Assembly (NCBI GenBank): GCA_964518645.1
Contig: CAZFGL010000028.1
Span: 1-20,166, forward strand
DNA from: HGM13006 sp964518645
GTDB lineage: Bacteria; Bacillota; Clostridia; Oscillospirales; Oscillospiraceae
Direction: 5' to 3'
DNA length: 20,166 nt
The position numbers were made by a program, and so were the translations under genes. The notes under the pieces are model-generated. The model saw nothing but the letters and a program-made list of their open reading frames with translations, had not been told where the DNA came from and made no database searches. This document shows, one piece after another, positions 1 to 7,463 of the stretch. Numbering within the stretch: the stretch's first letter is position 1; every line of letters starts with the position of its first letter.

Positions 1-617
1 GCCTTACCCACACTGCCACCGATAACCAGCCCGGCAACGGCCTCAATCACAGCCTGAATGCCCACATAAGCGGCCACAAACAGGAAAACGTTATCACGAA
101 CCAGATTTACGGTTTCCAGAGGAAAATCACTGGTTGCCATGTTTTCAAGCAGAGGTGCGCCCCGGAAAACAAAGACCAGTACGGCCATGTAGAACAGAGT
201 GTTCAGCAGAGGGGCTACAATACCACCCACATAATAGCAGATGGTGTTGGTGCGGTCTACCTTTTTCAGCAGCTTGAAAATAAAGCCTGTGAGAATGCCC
301 ATGAGAATACGGGTGGGAATGGTGTTCAGGAAACTCAGCAGAATTCTTGCCACGTCCCCGTAACCAATGAGCGCCAACTCCGGAAAGCCGGTTTTGAATG
401 CTGTGTAAAAGCTGATCAGACCCATAACGCCACCCAGAATACCGCCGGCGGTGGGGCCAAGAATCATTGCGCCAACAGCCACAGGCACGGTCATAATGGA
501 AAGCTCCTGACCGGGCAGCGGGATCATGGCCAGTCCGGTGACTTCCATCATCAGAAGAATGCCCACCAGCATAGCCAGTTCAACCCAGTACTTCAGGTTG
601 GTTTTCTTTTTTGCCAT
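1..617 (-). CDS. ECF transporter S component, partial (3' end beyond window)
   Basis: The minus strand reads open from an ATG at 617 to the window edge, giving about 205 residues. It starts MAKKKTNLKYWVELAMLVG and is very hydrophobic, with roughly five or six membrane segments. The stretch PLPGQELSIMTVPVAVGAM followed by a Gly-rich GPTAGGILGGVMGLISF segment resembles the pattern of ECF S components (the substrate-binding membrane subunit that works with EcfT and two ATPases), especially pantothenate-type proteins. Substrate is not proven. The start is supported by GGAGGA about nine bases upstream and by a good promoter about 40 bases further up. The gene is divergent from spoIIIAA. No vitamin riboswitch fits in the short leader. 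Family assignment is fairly secure; substrate is a guess. Confidence 0.75.
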   Translation of the reverse strand, partial: MAKKKTNLKYWVELAMLVGILLMMEVTGLAMIPLPGQELSIMTVPVAVGAMILGPTAGGILGGVMGLISFYTAFKTGFPELALIGYGDVARILLSFLNTIPTRILMGILTGFIFKLLKKVDRTNTICYYVGGIVAPLLNTLFYMAVLVFVFRGAPLLENMATSDFPLETVNLVRDNVFLFVAAYVGIQAVIEAVAGLVIGGSVGK

Positions 618-658
618 ATGAAATTCCTCCTGCTGTCGCTCCGCACAGCGGATGCAAC

Positions 659-687
659 GCATTATTTTGCTGCGTACTTGCAGTCAA
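659..687 (-). promoter_or_regulatory. Housekeeping promoter of the ECF S component gene
   Basis: On the minus strand TTGACT (687-682) and TAATGC (664-659) are separated by exactly 17 bases. Transcription would start near 652, leaving a leader of about 35 bases. A perfect short palindrome TCCGC-TGT-GCGGA (640-652) sits right at the predicted start and could be an operator or a leader hairpin. Confidence 0.6.
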
Positions 688-753
688 GGGAAGTGTAACA
701 CATTTTCCATGGCCATGCAAGAGTTCCCGTGCAGATTTATCCTGTTTTCTTCC

Positions 754-769
754 GGTTCTAGGGAGAACC
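754..769. repeat. Perfect inverted repeat in the divergent intergenic region
   Basis: GGTTCT-AGGG-AGAACC is a perfect 6-bp inverted repeat with a 4-base loop, 37 bases before the spoIIIAA start. It has no T-run on either side, so it does not look like a terminator. It may be a regulator binding site for the spoIIIA side. No convincing sigma-E promoter was found nearby; only a weak CATAGGTT at 777-784 resembles a sigma-E -10 element. Confidence 0.3.
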
Positions 770-805
770 TTGGGGACATAGGTTTTAGGGCAGGAGGGGA
801 GAAGA

Positions 806-1672
806 ATGAATATCAATATTTTGCCCCCGGAAATACAGCGCGGCTTTTTACACATACCGGAGGACAAGCGGAAACAGGCTATGGAACTCCGTTTTCGGAT
901 GGGACACCCTGCCTCTGTGCTGCTTCCGGCGGGAGAGGAGCCTCTGCCCGGAGGAATTATGGTTACGGACAGGCTTCTGGAGGAAATGCTCAACCGGGTC
1001 AGCGGATTTTCTCTCTATTCCATGAAGCCGGAGGAGTCCGGCCTGTTTCTGCCTATGGAAGACGGCTGTCGCATGGGATTATGCGGAGAAGCTGTGGTAA
1101 AGGACGGAAAGCTCTGTGGCCTTCAGTGGCTTTCTTCGGTCTGTATTCGGCTTTCGAGACAGATCGTTGGAGTTGCCCGGGAGACGGGAGAGAGGTTGGT
1201 CAGAGACGGACAGGTGGATTCTGCATTGATCGTCTCTCCACCGGGATGGGGGAAAACCACATTTTTGCGGGATCTGATCCGGGTACTGTCGGAAAAGGGG
1301 TTCCGGGTCTCCGTCGCAGATGAACGGCGGGAGCTGAGCGGAATGCGTGAGGGTGTAGTACAGCTGGATCTGGGGCCATGCACTGATGTTCTGGTGGGGT
1401 GCAGCAAGGCACAGGGAATTCCTCTGTTGATCCGAGGAATGAATCCACAGGTGCTGGCTGTGGATGAGGTCAGCGGGGAGGCCGAACTGGAGGGGGTGCA
1501 GTATGCGGCTTTTTCCGGCATTGGGGTGTTGGCTACTGCCCATGGGGATAGCCTTGGGTCGCTGATGCAGCGGCCACTGTATGCCCGCATGATCGGCTCA
1601 GGGGCCTTTCGCTGGTGTATCACACTGGGGAAGGACAGAAAGCCCACTATGGAAAGGATTGATTCCGGATGA
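806..1672 (+). CDS. spoIIIAA: Stage III sporulation protein AA (ATPase)
   Basis: 288 residues, an AAA/secretion-type ATPase of the mother-cell SpoIIIA complex; it is thought to energise the channel that keeps the engulfed forespore alive and SigG active. A Walker A motif PPGWGKTT lies at residues 145-152 and a Walker B-like VLAVDE at 216-221; RGMNPQ just before the latter is also typical of the family. The length is close to the usual ~300 residues. The ATG is preceded by AGGAGGGGAG at good spacing. It is the first gene of an eight-gene operon and overlaps spoIIIAB by four bases (ATGA). Expression in the mother cell under sigma-E is known for the family, but a sigma-E promoter is not clear here. 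Confidence 0.95.
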   Translation: MNINILPPEIQRGFLHIPEDKRKQAMELRFRMGHPASVLLPAGEEPLPGGIMVTDRLLEEMLNRVSGFSLYSMKPEESGLFLPMEDGCRMGLCGEAVVKDGKLCGLQWLSSVCIRLSRQIVGVARETGERLVRDGQVDSALIVSPPGWGKTTFLRDLIRVLSEKGFRVSVADERRELSGMREGVVQLDLGPCTDVLVGCSKAQGIPLLIRGMNPQVLAVDEVSGEAELEGVQYAAFSGIGVLATAHGDSLGSLMQRPLYARMIGSGAFRWCITLGKDRKPTMERIDSG

Positions 1673-2181
1673 TGAAGCTGTTTGGTGCCATCTGTGTTGG
1701 GACAGCCTCCCTGATGATCGGCGGGATGAGTCGGCAGGGGCTGAATAGTCATATTCATCTACTGCGGCAAATCCGTCTGGCGCTGGAGATCATGCAGGGG
1801 GAGATGGAACTGAATATGCCCCATTTGAACAGGCTTTTTGAAACCGTGGGAGAACGGACAGGTGGCGAGGCTGGAAGCTTTTTTCAGCAGGTGGGAGTCA
1901 AAATGACACAGTCCCCGGGGAGACCGCCGGTGATGGCCATGCGGCTTGCTCTGGAGGAAGTCACCTTGTCCCTGAACCGGGAAGAAAAGGGCATGCTGTT
2001 TGAACTGGGGGGCGCATTGGGCAGATACGATCTGATCGGTCAGGGACGAGCCATCGGTTTGTATAAAACCCGTCTGGACAGCCTGATCGAAGCAGCAGAG
2101 GGAGAGCGGAAGCAGAAGGCAAAGGCATGGATGACGGCCTCGGTCTGTTCCGGCCTGATGCTGATCCTGCTGATGCTGTGA
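1669..2181 (+). CDS. spoIIIAB: Stage III sporulation protein AB
   Basis: 170 residues, the normal size for SpoIIIAB. It has an N-terminal hydrophobic segment (about residues 2-18), a helical soluble middle containing LRQIRLALEIMQGEMELNM, and a C-terminal membrane segment GLMLILLML. This layout resembles type II secretion GspF-like platform proteins, to which SpoIIIAB has been compared, and implies a membrane partner for the SpoIIIAA ATPase. The start overlaps the spoIIIAA stop, so translation is probably coupled. Position between AA and AC in an intact operon makes the call firm. Confidence 0.92.
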   Translation: MMKLFGAICVGTASLMIGGMSRQGLNSHIHLLRQIRLALEIMQGEMELNMPHLNRLFETVGERTGGEAGSFFQQVGVKMTQSPGRPPVMAMRLALEEVTLSLNREEKGMLFELGGALGRYDLIGQGRAIGLYKTRLDSLIEAAEGERKQKAKAWMTASVCSGLMLILLML

Positions 2182-2190
2182 GGATAACAT

Positions 2191-2385
2191 ATGGAGATAG
2201 ATCTGGTATTTAAGATCGCGGCAGTGGGAATCATTGTTTCCATTTTGAATCAGGTGCTCACAAGATCCGGGCGGGAGGAGCAGGCCACCATGACCACGTT
2301 GGCAGGGCTTGTGGTGGTGCTGATGATTCTGGTGGAGAAAATTGCAGATTTGTTTGAACTGGTCAAGACCCTGTTTGCATTCTGA
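2191..2385 (+). CDS. spoIIIAC: Stage III sporulation protein AC
   Basis: 64 residues, a very small membrane protein with two predicted helices (about 5-20 and 30-58), matching the usual ~65-residue SpoIIIAC. The sequence MEIDLVFKIAAVGIIVSILNQVL with a following basic turn is typical. GAGG lies seven bases before the ATG. It overlaps the next gene by one base (TGATG), indicating coupled translation. It is thought to form part of the membrane base of the SpoIIIA channel together with SpoIIIAD. Confidence 0.93.
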   Translation: MEIDLVFKIAAVGIIVSILNQVLTRSGREEQATMTTLAGLVVVLMILVEKIADLFELVKTLFAF

Positions 2386-2771
2386 TGGATACGGTTTATA
2401 AATGTACGGGAATTGCTGTGGTGGGTGCACTTCTGATCCTGACCACGAAAAAAACCTCTGCCGAATTCGGGGTGCTGGCGGCAGTAGCTGGGGTGCTGAT
2501 TATCAGCACGATGGCTTTGACGTTTATAAAACCCCTTGTGTCATTTTTGCGGGAGCTGGCGCGACGGGCGGAGCTGAGTACAATGCTGGTTCGGCCGGTG
2601 CTGCGTACACTGGCGGTGGGATATTTGACGCAGGCAGGGAAAAGCATATGTCAGGAGGCAGGGGAGAGTACGCTGGGACAGACTCTGACCCTTGTGGGAA
2701 ATGTGGCAGCGGTGTACATGCTGTTGCCACTGATGGAGAGTCTGCTGGAGCTTCTGGAACAGCTGTTGTGA
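2385..2771 (+). CDS. spoIIIAD: Stage III sporulation protein AD
   Basis: 128 residues, an integral membrane protein with about four hydrophobic segments, the size and place expected of SpoIIIAD. It starts within the stop codon of spoIIIAC and lacks an independent strong ribosome site, consistent with coupling. SpoIIIAC and SpoIIIAD share a small membrane-protein fold and are probably membrane components at the base of the channel. The motif FGVLAAVAGVLIIS near the N terminus and the segment ELARRAELSTMLVRPVLRTLAVGYL in shorter pieces are characteristic. Confidence 0.92.
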   Translation: MDTVYKCTGIAVVGALLILTTKKTSAEFGVLAAVAGVLIISTMALTFIKPLVSFLRELARRAELSTMLVRPVLRTLAVGYLTQAGKSICQEAGESTLGQTLTLVGNVAAVYMLLPLMESLLELLEQLL

Positions 2772-2776
2772 GGGGT

Positions 2777-3868
2777 ATGAGAAAACTGATACTGATGAGT
2801 GTCCTGGTTCTGGTGCTGTCCGGGAACGCCATTGGACTGGATCTGGATCATGCTGCGGAGATTTTTGGGACAGAGGAACTGGAACAGGCGCTGCCGGAGC
2901 CGGCACGAACCCTTGTGGAGCCTCTGGATCCCCAGTCCCCTGCATCCTTTTCTGACGGCGTGACGAGAATTCTGGAAGGGGCACTGACCGAAGAAAAGGG
3001 GACATTGAGAGCCTCTGTGATGCTCTGTGTGCAGATCATGGGCATCGTGCTTCTCAGTGCTGCATTGAAGGGATTTGGGGAGGAAAAAACCGGACAGGTG
3101 ATGGAACTGGCGGCAATTCTGGCGATCGGGGTGTGCTGCGTGGATCAGATCTCCGGGTTTTTTGCGAAAATATCCACTACAGTGGACAGCATGACGGCCT
3201 TTTCCGGATTTTTGTTTTCTGTGCTGGCTGCTGCATCTGCGGCCAACGGAGCGGTGGGGACCTCCGGGGCGCTGTATGGGGTCACATCGGCTCTCTGTGC
3301 GCTTATGTCCCGGGGGCTGCAAATGGTGTTTCTCCCGGGTGTGGCCTGTTATATGGCTCTGATGCTGGGGGATCATGCAGTTGGGGACGGAGGGCTTTCC
3401 ATGGCAGCGGATACCCTGAAGCAGCTGATTACCACAGGACTGAAATTTGCCGTGCTGGGGTTAACTGCATATCTTTCCATAACCGGGGTTGTCAGCGGCA
3501 GTGCGGATGTGGCAGCAGTACGGGCGGCAAAACTGACTATCTCCACGGCGGTGCCGGTGGTGGGGAGTATGCTTGCAGATGCCTCGGAGACCCTGCTGGT
3601 GTCCGCTGGGGTGATCCGGAGCAGCGTGGGGATTTTTGGTCTGCTGGGGGTTTTGGCTATCAGCGTCGGCCCCTTTCTTGAAACAGGCGGAGCATATCTG
3701 TGCCTGAAGTGTACGGCTGCTGCTGCGGCAGTATCCGGTGAGAAACGGCTGTCGGGATTTATTTCCGCCATGGCAGGGGCGATGGGGCTGATTACGGCCC
3801 TGACCGGGGTGTGTACCCTGCTTTTGATGCTGTCCTGTGTCTGCTTTATCCGGGGAGGCGGTGTGTGA
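2777..3868 (+). CDS. spoIIIAE: Stage III sporulation protein AE
   Basis: 363 residues from the chosen ATG, starting MRKLILMSVLVLVLSGNAIG, a signal-peptide-like segment known for SpoIIIAE. After an extracytoplasmic stretch come about seven membrane segments rich in Ala/Gly/Leu. It is a polytopic membrane component of the SpoIIIA channel complex. The reading frame is open further upstream to 2402, but that extension overlaps spoIIIAD in another frame and has no family resemblance. The start itself is uncertain: AGGGG lies only one base before the ATG, so coupling to spoIIIAD, a GTG at 2768 or the ATG at 2795 are alternatives. It is somewhat shorter than the ~400-residue B. subtilis protein. Confidence 0.92.
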   Translation: MRKLILMSVLVLVLSGNAIGLDLDHAAEIFGTEELEQALPEPARTLVEPLDPQSPASFSDGVTRILEGALTEEKGTLRASVMLCVQIMGIVLLSAALKGFGEEKTGQVMELAAILAIGVCCVDQISGFFAKISTTVDSMTAFSGFLFSVLAAASAANGAVGTSGALYGVTSALCALMSRGLQMVFLPGVACYMALMLGDHAVGDGGLSMAADTLKQLITTGLKFAVLGLTAYLSITGVVSGSADVAAVRAAKLTISTAVPVVGSMLADASETLLVSAGVIRSSVGIFGLLGVLAISVGPFLETGGAYLCLKCTAAAAAVSGEKRLSGFISAMAGAMGLITALTGVCTLLLMLSCVCFIRGGGV

Positions 3869-3871
3869 AAT

Positions 3872-4342
3872 ATGAGAGATTATCTGATTCGGCTTACGGC
3901 GGCCTCTGTCCTTGCGGCACTGATCCGCCGGAGTGCACCGGATTCCGGTGGCGGGAAAGCAGCCCGGTTCGGTGCGGGGCTGCTGGTGCTGATCACAGCG
4001 CTGTCCCCGCTGGGAAATCTGGATGTTCCGGCGGCAGTGGCAGGAATCGTTCAGCGGGGATATGGAGATGTGCTGACTACAGTTCCTGTGGACAGGGGGG
4101 CAAACACACTGATGGAGGAACTCATAAGGGATACCTCAGAGTCATATATATTGGACAAGGCACAGACCATGGGGATGGAACTGGTGGTTCAGGTGCAAAC
4201 GGAGCAGTCATCAGGCTATCCAATTCCATGGGCTGTGGTGTTGGAGGGGGAATGGTCTCAGGAAAGCAGAGCTCTCCTTTCCCGCTGGATTGAGGACAGT
4301 ATGGGGATCCCTGGGGAGCGACAGGAGTGGAGAGAAACATGA
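3872..4342 (+). CDS. spoIIIAF: Stage III sporulation protein AF
   Basis: 156 residues. Two N-terminal membrane segments (about residues 6-19 and 33-50) are followed by a soluble domain beginning near residue 55, the layout of SpoIIIAF, whose soluble part carries a ring-building fold. It is shorter than the ~200 residues seen in Bacillus, mostly in the soluble part. The ATG lies three bases after the spoIIIAE stop, with GGAGG 13 bases upstream. Its 3' end overlaps spoIIIAG by four bases. Confidence 0.88.
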   Translation: MRDYLIRLTAASVLAALIRRSAPDSGGGKAARFGAGLLVLITALSPLGNLDVPAAVAGIVQRGYGDVLTTVPVDRGANTLMEELIRDTSESYILDKAQTMGMELVVQVQTEQSSGYPIPWAVVLEGEWSQESRALLSRWIEDSMGIPGERQEWRET

Positions 4343-4848
4343 AAAGGGTGATTCCGGAGAAGCTGGGCGGCTTTATTAAAAAATACAGGTATCCTGTGTG
4401 GGTGCTGTTGGCCGGGGTGATCCTGCTGATGCTGCCCACAGGAAATAATACGAAAACCGGGGAAGTGATAACGGTACAGGATGCGCAAACGGAGTTCAGT
4501 CTGGCGGAGTTTACTGCCCAGACTGAAAAGCTGCTGTCCTGTATCAGCGGGGCGGGAAAGGTGCGACTGCTGCTCACTTTGGAGCGTGACGGGAATGTGA
4601 CCTATCTTTCCGACCGGCAGGAGAGCGTAGAGGGGGAAAGCCTGCGCACACAGACCCAGACGGTTCTGGGACGGGAGGGCAGCAACGACACGCCTATCCC
4701 TGTGACAAGGGACTATCCTGAATTCCGGGGCGCTGTGGTAATGTGTCAGGGCGCCTGGGATCCCAAAGTTATATTGGGGATCAAAGAGGCCATTTCCAGC
4801 CTGACAGGGCTTGGTATGGATAAAATCACCGTATTAAAGATGGATTGA
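4339..4848 (+). CDS. spoIIIAG: Stage III sporulation protein AG
   Basis: 169 residues from the ATG at 4339; an in-frame GTG at 4327 would add four residues. It has a single N-terminal membrane helix (about 18-37, WVLLAGVILLMLP) and an extracytoplasmic ring-building domain with the typical EKLLSCISGAGKVRLLLTLE stretch. In B. subtilis SpoIIIAG forms a 30-subunit ring in the intermembrane space between mother cell and forespore. The protein is shorter than the ~229-residue Bacillus homologue, mainly in the variable linker. GGAGAG precedes the chosen start, and the gene overlaps spoIIIAF. Confidence 0.93.
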   Translation: MKRVIPEKLGGFIKKYRYPVWVLLAGVILLMLPTGNNTKTGEVITVQDAQTEFSLAEFTAQTEKLLSCISGAGKVRLLLTLERDGNVTYLSDRQESVEGESLRTQTQTVLGREGSNDTPIPVTRDYPEFRGAVVMCQGAWDPKVILGIKEAISSLTGLGMDKITVLKMD

Positions 4849-4859
4849 AGGAGGAGCAT

Positions 4860-5513
4860 ATGACAACGAAAATCTGGAAGAGAAATGCAGTGGTGGCAGT
4901 TGTACTTCTGTTTATCTGTGTGGGAGTATACCTGAACTGGTCTTATAATCAGGAGGATTTAGTTCGTGAGACTGCCGGTACACCGGAACTGGCCGACACC
5001 CTGGATGCAGGACTGCTGGATGCAGCTGCGGAGGAGACCGGGACTGACCCGGGAGCGGTCACCACGGTGGATGCCATTACGGATGATGTGGTGGTGATTA
5101 ACGATGAAGCGGACTATGATGCCCTGCTCACGGAAGCGACCGCCGATACCACCGTCAGCGATTATTTTGCATCCATCCGGCTTGCACGGCAGGAGTCCAG
5201 AGACAGTGCCGTGGAACTGCTTCAGGAGACCATCGCCTATGAGACCGGGGCGGATGAGGAGGCTGCATCCACTGCCTCGGTGCAGCTGGAGAAAATGGTG
5301 TCCACCGCCCTGCGTGAGGCGGAGATCGAGGGGCTTGTGATCGCAAAGGGCTATGAAGACTGCGTGGCCTATATGAATGACAACGGGATTTCCCTGGCGG
5401 TGGCAGCTCCGGAAGCGGGACTGGAGGCGGATGCAGTGGCGCAAATCTGCGACATTGTAACCACACAAAGTGATTTTACACCCTCGGAGCTTAAAATAAT
5501 TGAGGTCAGGTGA
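4860..5513 (+). CDS. spoIIIAH: Stage III sporulation protein AH (SpoIIQ partner)
   Basis: 217 residues, the usual size. One membrane helix near residues 9-27 (AVVAVVLLFICVGVYLNW) is followed by an acidic Ala/Thr/Asp-rich linker and a ring-building domain starting about residue 100 with DYFASIRLARQESRDSAVE, the hallmark of SpoIIIAH. It binds forespore SpoIIQ across the two membranes. The chosen ATG has GGAGGAG six bases upstream; a TTG at 4845 would add five residues but overlaps spoIIIAG. It is the last gene of the operon. The next promoter begins directly after its stop and no hairpin terminator separates them. Confidence 0.94.
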   Translation: MTTKIWKRNAVVAVVLLFICVGVYLNWSYNQEDLVRETAGTPELADTLDAGLLDAAAEETGTDPGAVTTVDAITDDVVVINDEADYDALLTEATADTTVSDYFASIRLARQESRDSAVELLQETIAYETGADEEAASTASVQLEKMVSTALREAEIEGLVIAKGYEDCVAYMNDNGISLAVAAPEAGLEADAVAQICDIVTTQSDFTPSELKIIEVR

Positions 5514-5541
5514 TTGTATTTTCCTGAAAATATGGTACAAT
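5514..5541 (+). promoter_or_regulatory. Promoter of the Asp23-family gene
   Basis: TTGTAT (5514-5519) and TACAAT (5536-5541) are 16 bases apart and begin at the base after the spoIIIAH stop. This would let the Asp23-family gene be expressed in growing cells independently of the sporulation operon. Confidence 0.6.
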
Positions 5542-5551
5542 GGACGAAAGA

Positions 5552-5570
5552 CAGGCGGATATATCGCCTG
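5552..5570 (+). promoter_or_regulatory. Leader hairpin at the 5' end of the Asp23-family mRNA
   Basis: CAGGCG-gatatat-CGCCTG forms a perfect 6-bp hairpin a few bases after the predicted start of transcription and before the GGAGG site. It may stabilise the 5' end of the mRNA. Function is inferred. Confidence 0.35.
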
Positions 5571-5587
5571 AGTCAGGAGGCATTATT

Positions 5588-5965
5588 ATGAGTGACACAA
5601 AGGATTATCTGGTGCAGCCTGTTGAAAACGGCACCGTCAATATTTCCGATGAAGTAGTTACCGCCATTGCTGCGCTGGCTGCCAGCGAGGTGGAGGGTGT
5701 TTACGGTCTGGCTGCCGGTTTTACCGCCGGAATTGCTGAGATGCTGGGCAAGAAGAATATGTCCAAGGGCGTGAAGCTGATTACTGAGGACGAGACTGTG
5801 AGAGTTGAGTGCTTTGTGGTTGTGACCTATGGATATGAGATCCCTGCGGTGGCTGCAAATGTGCAGGAGAATGTGATCAACGCAGTTGAGTCTATGGCCG
5901 GTCTGAAGGTCTCTGCCGTGGACGTTTCCATCTGCGGAATCAGCAATCCCAAGGAAGAAAAGTAA
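5588..5965 (+). CDS. Asp23/Gls24 family envelope stress protein (YqhY type)
   Basis: 125 residues from the ATG with GGAGG seven bases upstream. The core GTVNISDEVVTAIAALAASE, then VEGVYGL and later VRVECFVVVTYGYEIPAVA and DVSICGI, is the Asp23/Gls24 pattern throughout. In Bacillus the yqhY gene lies just after spoIIIA-accBC and before nusB-folD, and the protein is linked to control of acetyl-CoA carboxylase; the same place after spoIIIA makes a YqhY-type role plausible here, but accBC and nusB are absent from the window. It is a single-gene unit with its own promoter and terminator. Confidence 0.88.
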   Translation: MSDTKDYLVQPVENGTVNISDEVVTAIAALAASEVEGVYGLAAGFTAGIAEMLGKKNMSKGVKLITEDETVRVECFVVVTYGYEIPAVAANVQENVINAVESMAGLKVSAVDVSICGISNPKEEK

Positions 5966-5978
5966 CAGGTAAAGAGAG

Positions 5979-6016
5979 TGCTGCTGCCGGTCGCTGATCT
6001 GCAGCAGCATTTTTTT
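5979..6016 (+). terminator. Intrinsic terminator after the Asp23-family gene
   Basis: TGCTGCTGC (5979-5987) pairs perfectly with GCAGCAGCA (6001-6009) and is followed by seven T (6010-6016). It ends the Asp23-family transcript 14 bases after the stop codon. Confidence 0.9.
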
Positions 6017-6048
6017 CGCAGTGGATGTTACAGGAGAGGATGAATCAA

Positions 6049-7305
6049 ATGAAAGAGACGGGAAAGCAGATATTTCGGTACTGGCGGGATTTTTCACTTT
6101 CCCTGCTGAAATGGACTGTGTTTGCGGTAGTTGTGGGCCTTGTGGTCGGTCTGGTGGGGGCCGGGTTCCATATGGCGATTGATTACGGCACGGAACTGCG
6201 GATGGAGCATCCGTGGATCCTGTATCTTTTGCCCGTGGTTGGACTTCTGATTGTGTTATCATACCGGGTCACCGGAATGGGGGACGATCTGGGAACGGAG
6301 TATATCATTCGTGCAGCCCGGGACGGGAAAAACCTCCGGATCCGTACAGCACCGCTTATTGTGATCTCCACGGTACTGACCCATTTTGCCGGTGGCAGTG
6401 CCGGACGTGAGGGTGCTGCCCTTCAGCTTGGGGGCTGTATCTCCAACTGGCTGGGCAGAATCGTGCATCTGGACAAAAAGGATGAACGGATCATCACCAT
6501 GTGCGGTATGGCGGCCGGGTTTTCTGCTCTGTTCGGTACCCCGCTGGCGGCTTCGGTAATGGCCATGGAGGTGGTCAGCGTGGGGGTCATGTATTACTCT
6601 GCGATCGTACCCTGCGTTCTTGCATCGATTATTGCTCAGACTGTGGCCGGGGCGGTGGGGGTAATGCCCACGGCTTTTACGGTGTCGGGGGTGCCGGAGG
6701 TGACTCCGTTGGTGATCGGACAGGTTGCGGTGTTGGGAATTCTGTGTGCGGTGGTATCCATCCTTTTCTGCGCGGTTATGCAGCGTACCCCCGGATTGTA
6801 CGGAAAAATAACAACCAGTCCCTATGTCAAAGTGGTGATCGGCGGTGCCGTGGTAGTGCTGCTGTCTCTTGTTTTCGGCAGGGATTATAACGGTGCCGGC
6901 GTTGGGGTGATTGAAAAGGCATTGCAGGGCGATGCAAAGCCGGAAGCATTCCTGCTGAAAATGGTGTTTACCGGTCTTACCCTGGCAGCAGGATTTAAAG
7001 GGGGCGAGATCGTACCCTCCTTCTTCTGCGGCGCCACCTTCGGGTGTGTCTTTGGGGCCCTGCTGGGACTTCCTGCGTCCTTTGCAGGCGCACTTGGAAT
7101 GACTGCGGTGTTCTGCGGTGTAACAAACTGTCCGCTGACTGCGATCCTTCTAAGTCTGGAGCTGTTTGGAGGACAGGGACTGACCATGTATGCGCTCTGC
7201 TGTGCGGTCAGTTTTATGATTTCCGGCTATACCAGCCTGTATCATTCACAGGAGTTTATCCATTCCAAGCTGAGGCTGGAATCCCTCCATCTGGAAGAGG
7301 AGTAA
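6049..7305 (+). CDS. CLC family anion/proton antiporter, fluoride-exporter-like
   Basis: 418 residues from the ATG at 6049, chosen because AGGAGAGG lies nine bases upstream; ATGs at 6025 and 6040 are in frame but worse placed. The protein is a polytopic CLC anion transporter with about ten membrane helices and no CBS domains at the C terminus. The gating glutamate motif is GREG (residues 119-122) in SAGREGAALQLGG, and the later motif is GFKGGEIVPSFFCGA near residue 315. The canonical GSGIP chloride motif is absent. GREG with GGE.xP in place of GxFxP is the pattern I associate with the fluoride/proton CLC-F class, so fluoride export is plausible; chloride transport is the alternative. No promoter was clearly seen. 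Confidence 0.85.
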   Translation: MKETGKQIFRYWRDFSLSLLKWTVFAVVVGLVVGLVGAGFHMAIDYGTELRMEHPWILYLLPVVGLLIVLSYRVTGMGDDLGTEYIIRAARDGKNLRIRTAPLIVISTVLTHFAGGSAGREGAALQLGGCISNWLGRIVHLDKKDERIITMCGMAAGFSALFGTPLAASVMAMEVVSVGVMYYSAIVPCVLASIIAQTVAGAVGVMPTAFTVSGVPEVTPLVIGQVAVLGILCAVVSILFCAVMQRTPGLYGKITTSPYVKVVIGGAVVVLLSLVFGRDYNGAGVGVIEKALQGDAKPEAFLLKMVFTGLTLAAGFKGGEIVPSFFCGATFGCVFGALLGLPASFAGALGMTAVFCGVTNCPLTAILLSLELFGGQGLTMYALCCAVSFMISGYTSLYHSQEFIHSKLRLESLHLEEE

Positions 7306-7312
7306 CACATTG

Positions 7313-7428
7313 CTGTGTCAAAGTAAAATTGCAACTCTAAATAACTAAGTTGCAGATTTCACAAAAAACATGTATGCTCTGGGTAAAAAATAATAAAATC
7401 TGCAAGAAATTAATGTTTCTGTGTCAAA
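7313..7428 (+). repeat. AT-rich intergenic region with overlapping inverted repeats and a direct repeat
   Basis: Two inverted repeats compete for one segment. TGCAACT (7330-7336) pairs with AGTTGCA (7348-7354); TTGCAGATTT (7350-7359) pairs perfectly with AAATCTGCAA (7396-7405). In addition CTGTGTCAAA occurs at 7313-7322 and again at 7419-7428 in the same orientation. The region lies between the CLC gene and the ANTAR gene promoter. It could be the 3' end of the CLC transcript or protein-binding DNA upstream of the ANTAR promoter. Confidence 0.45.
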
Positions 7429-7434
7429 ACGTGA

Positions 7435-7463
7435 TTGACATGGAAAAACGGGGGTGCTATAAT
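7435..7463 (+). promoter_or_regulatory. Consensus housekeeping promoter of the ANTAR gene
   Basis: TTGACA (7435-7440) and TATAAT (7458-7463) match the sigma-A consensus at every position with an ideal 17-base spacer. Transcription should start near 7470, about 30 bases before the start codon. This is the strongest promoter in the window by sequence. Confidence 0.88.

Noticed and set aside
652..1323. Plus-strand frame of 223 codons overlapping spoIIIAA
   Set aside because: It overlaps spoIIIAA in another frame, has no plausible ribosome site, and its composition is not protein-like.
2402..2776. N-terminal extension of the spoIIIAE frame
   Set aside because: It overlaps spoIIIAD in another frame and would put a Gly/Cys-rich stretch in front of an obvious signal-like start at 2777.
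5966..6048. Fluoride riboswitch before the CLC gene
   Set aside because: The space is filled by a simple intrinsic terminator and a ribosome site; the conserved riboswitch core was not found.
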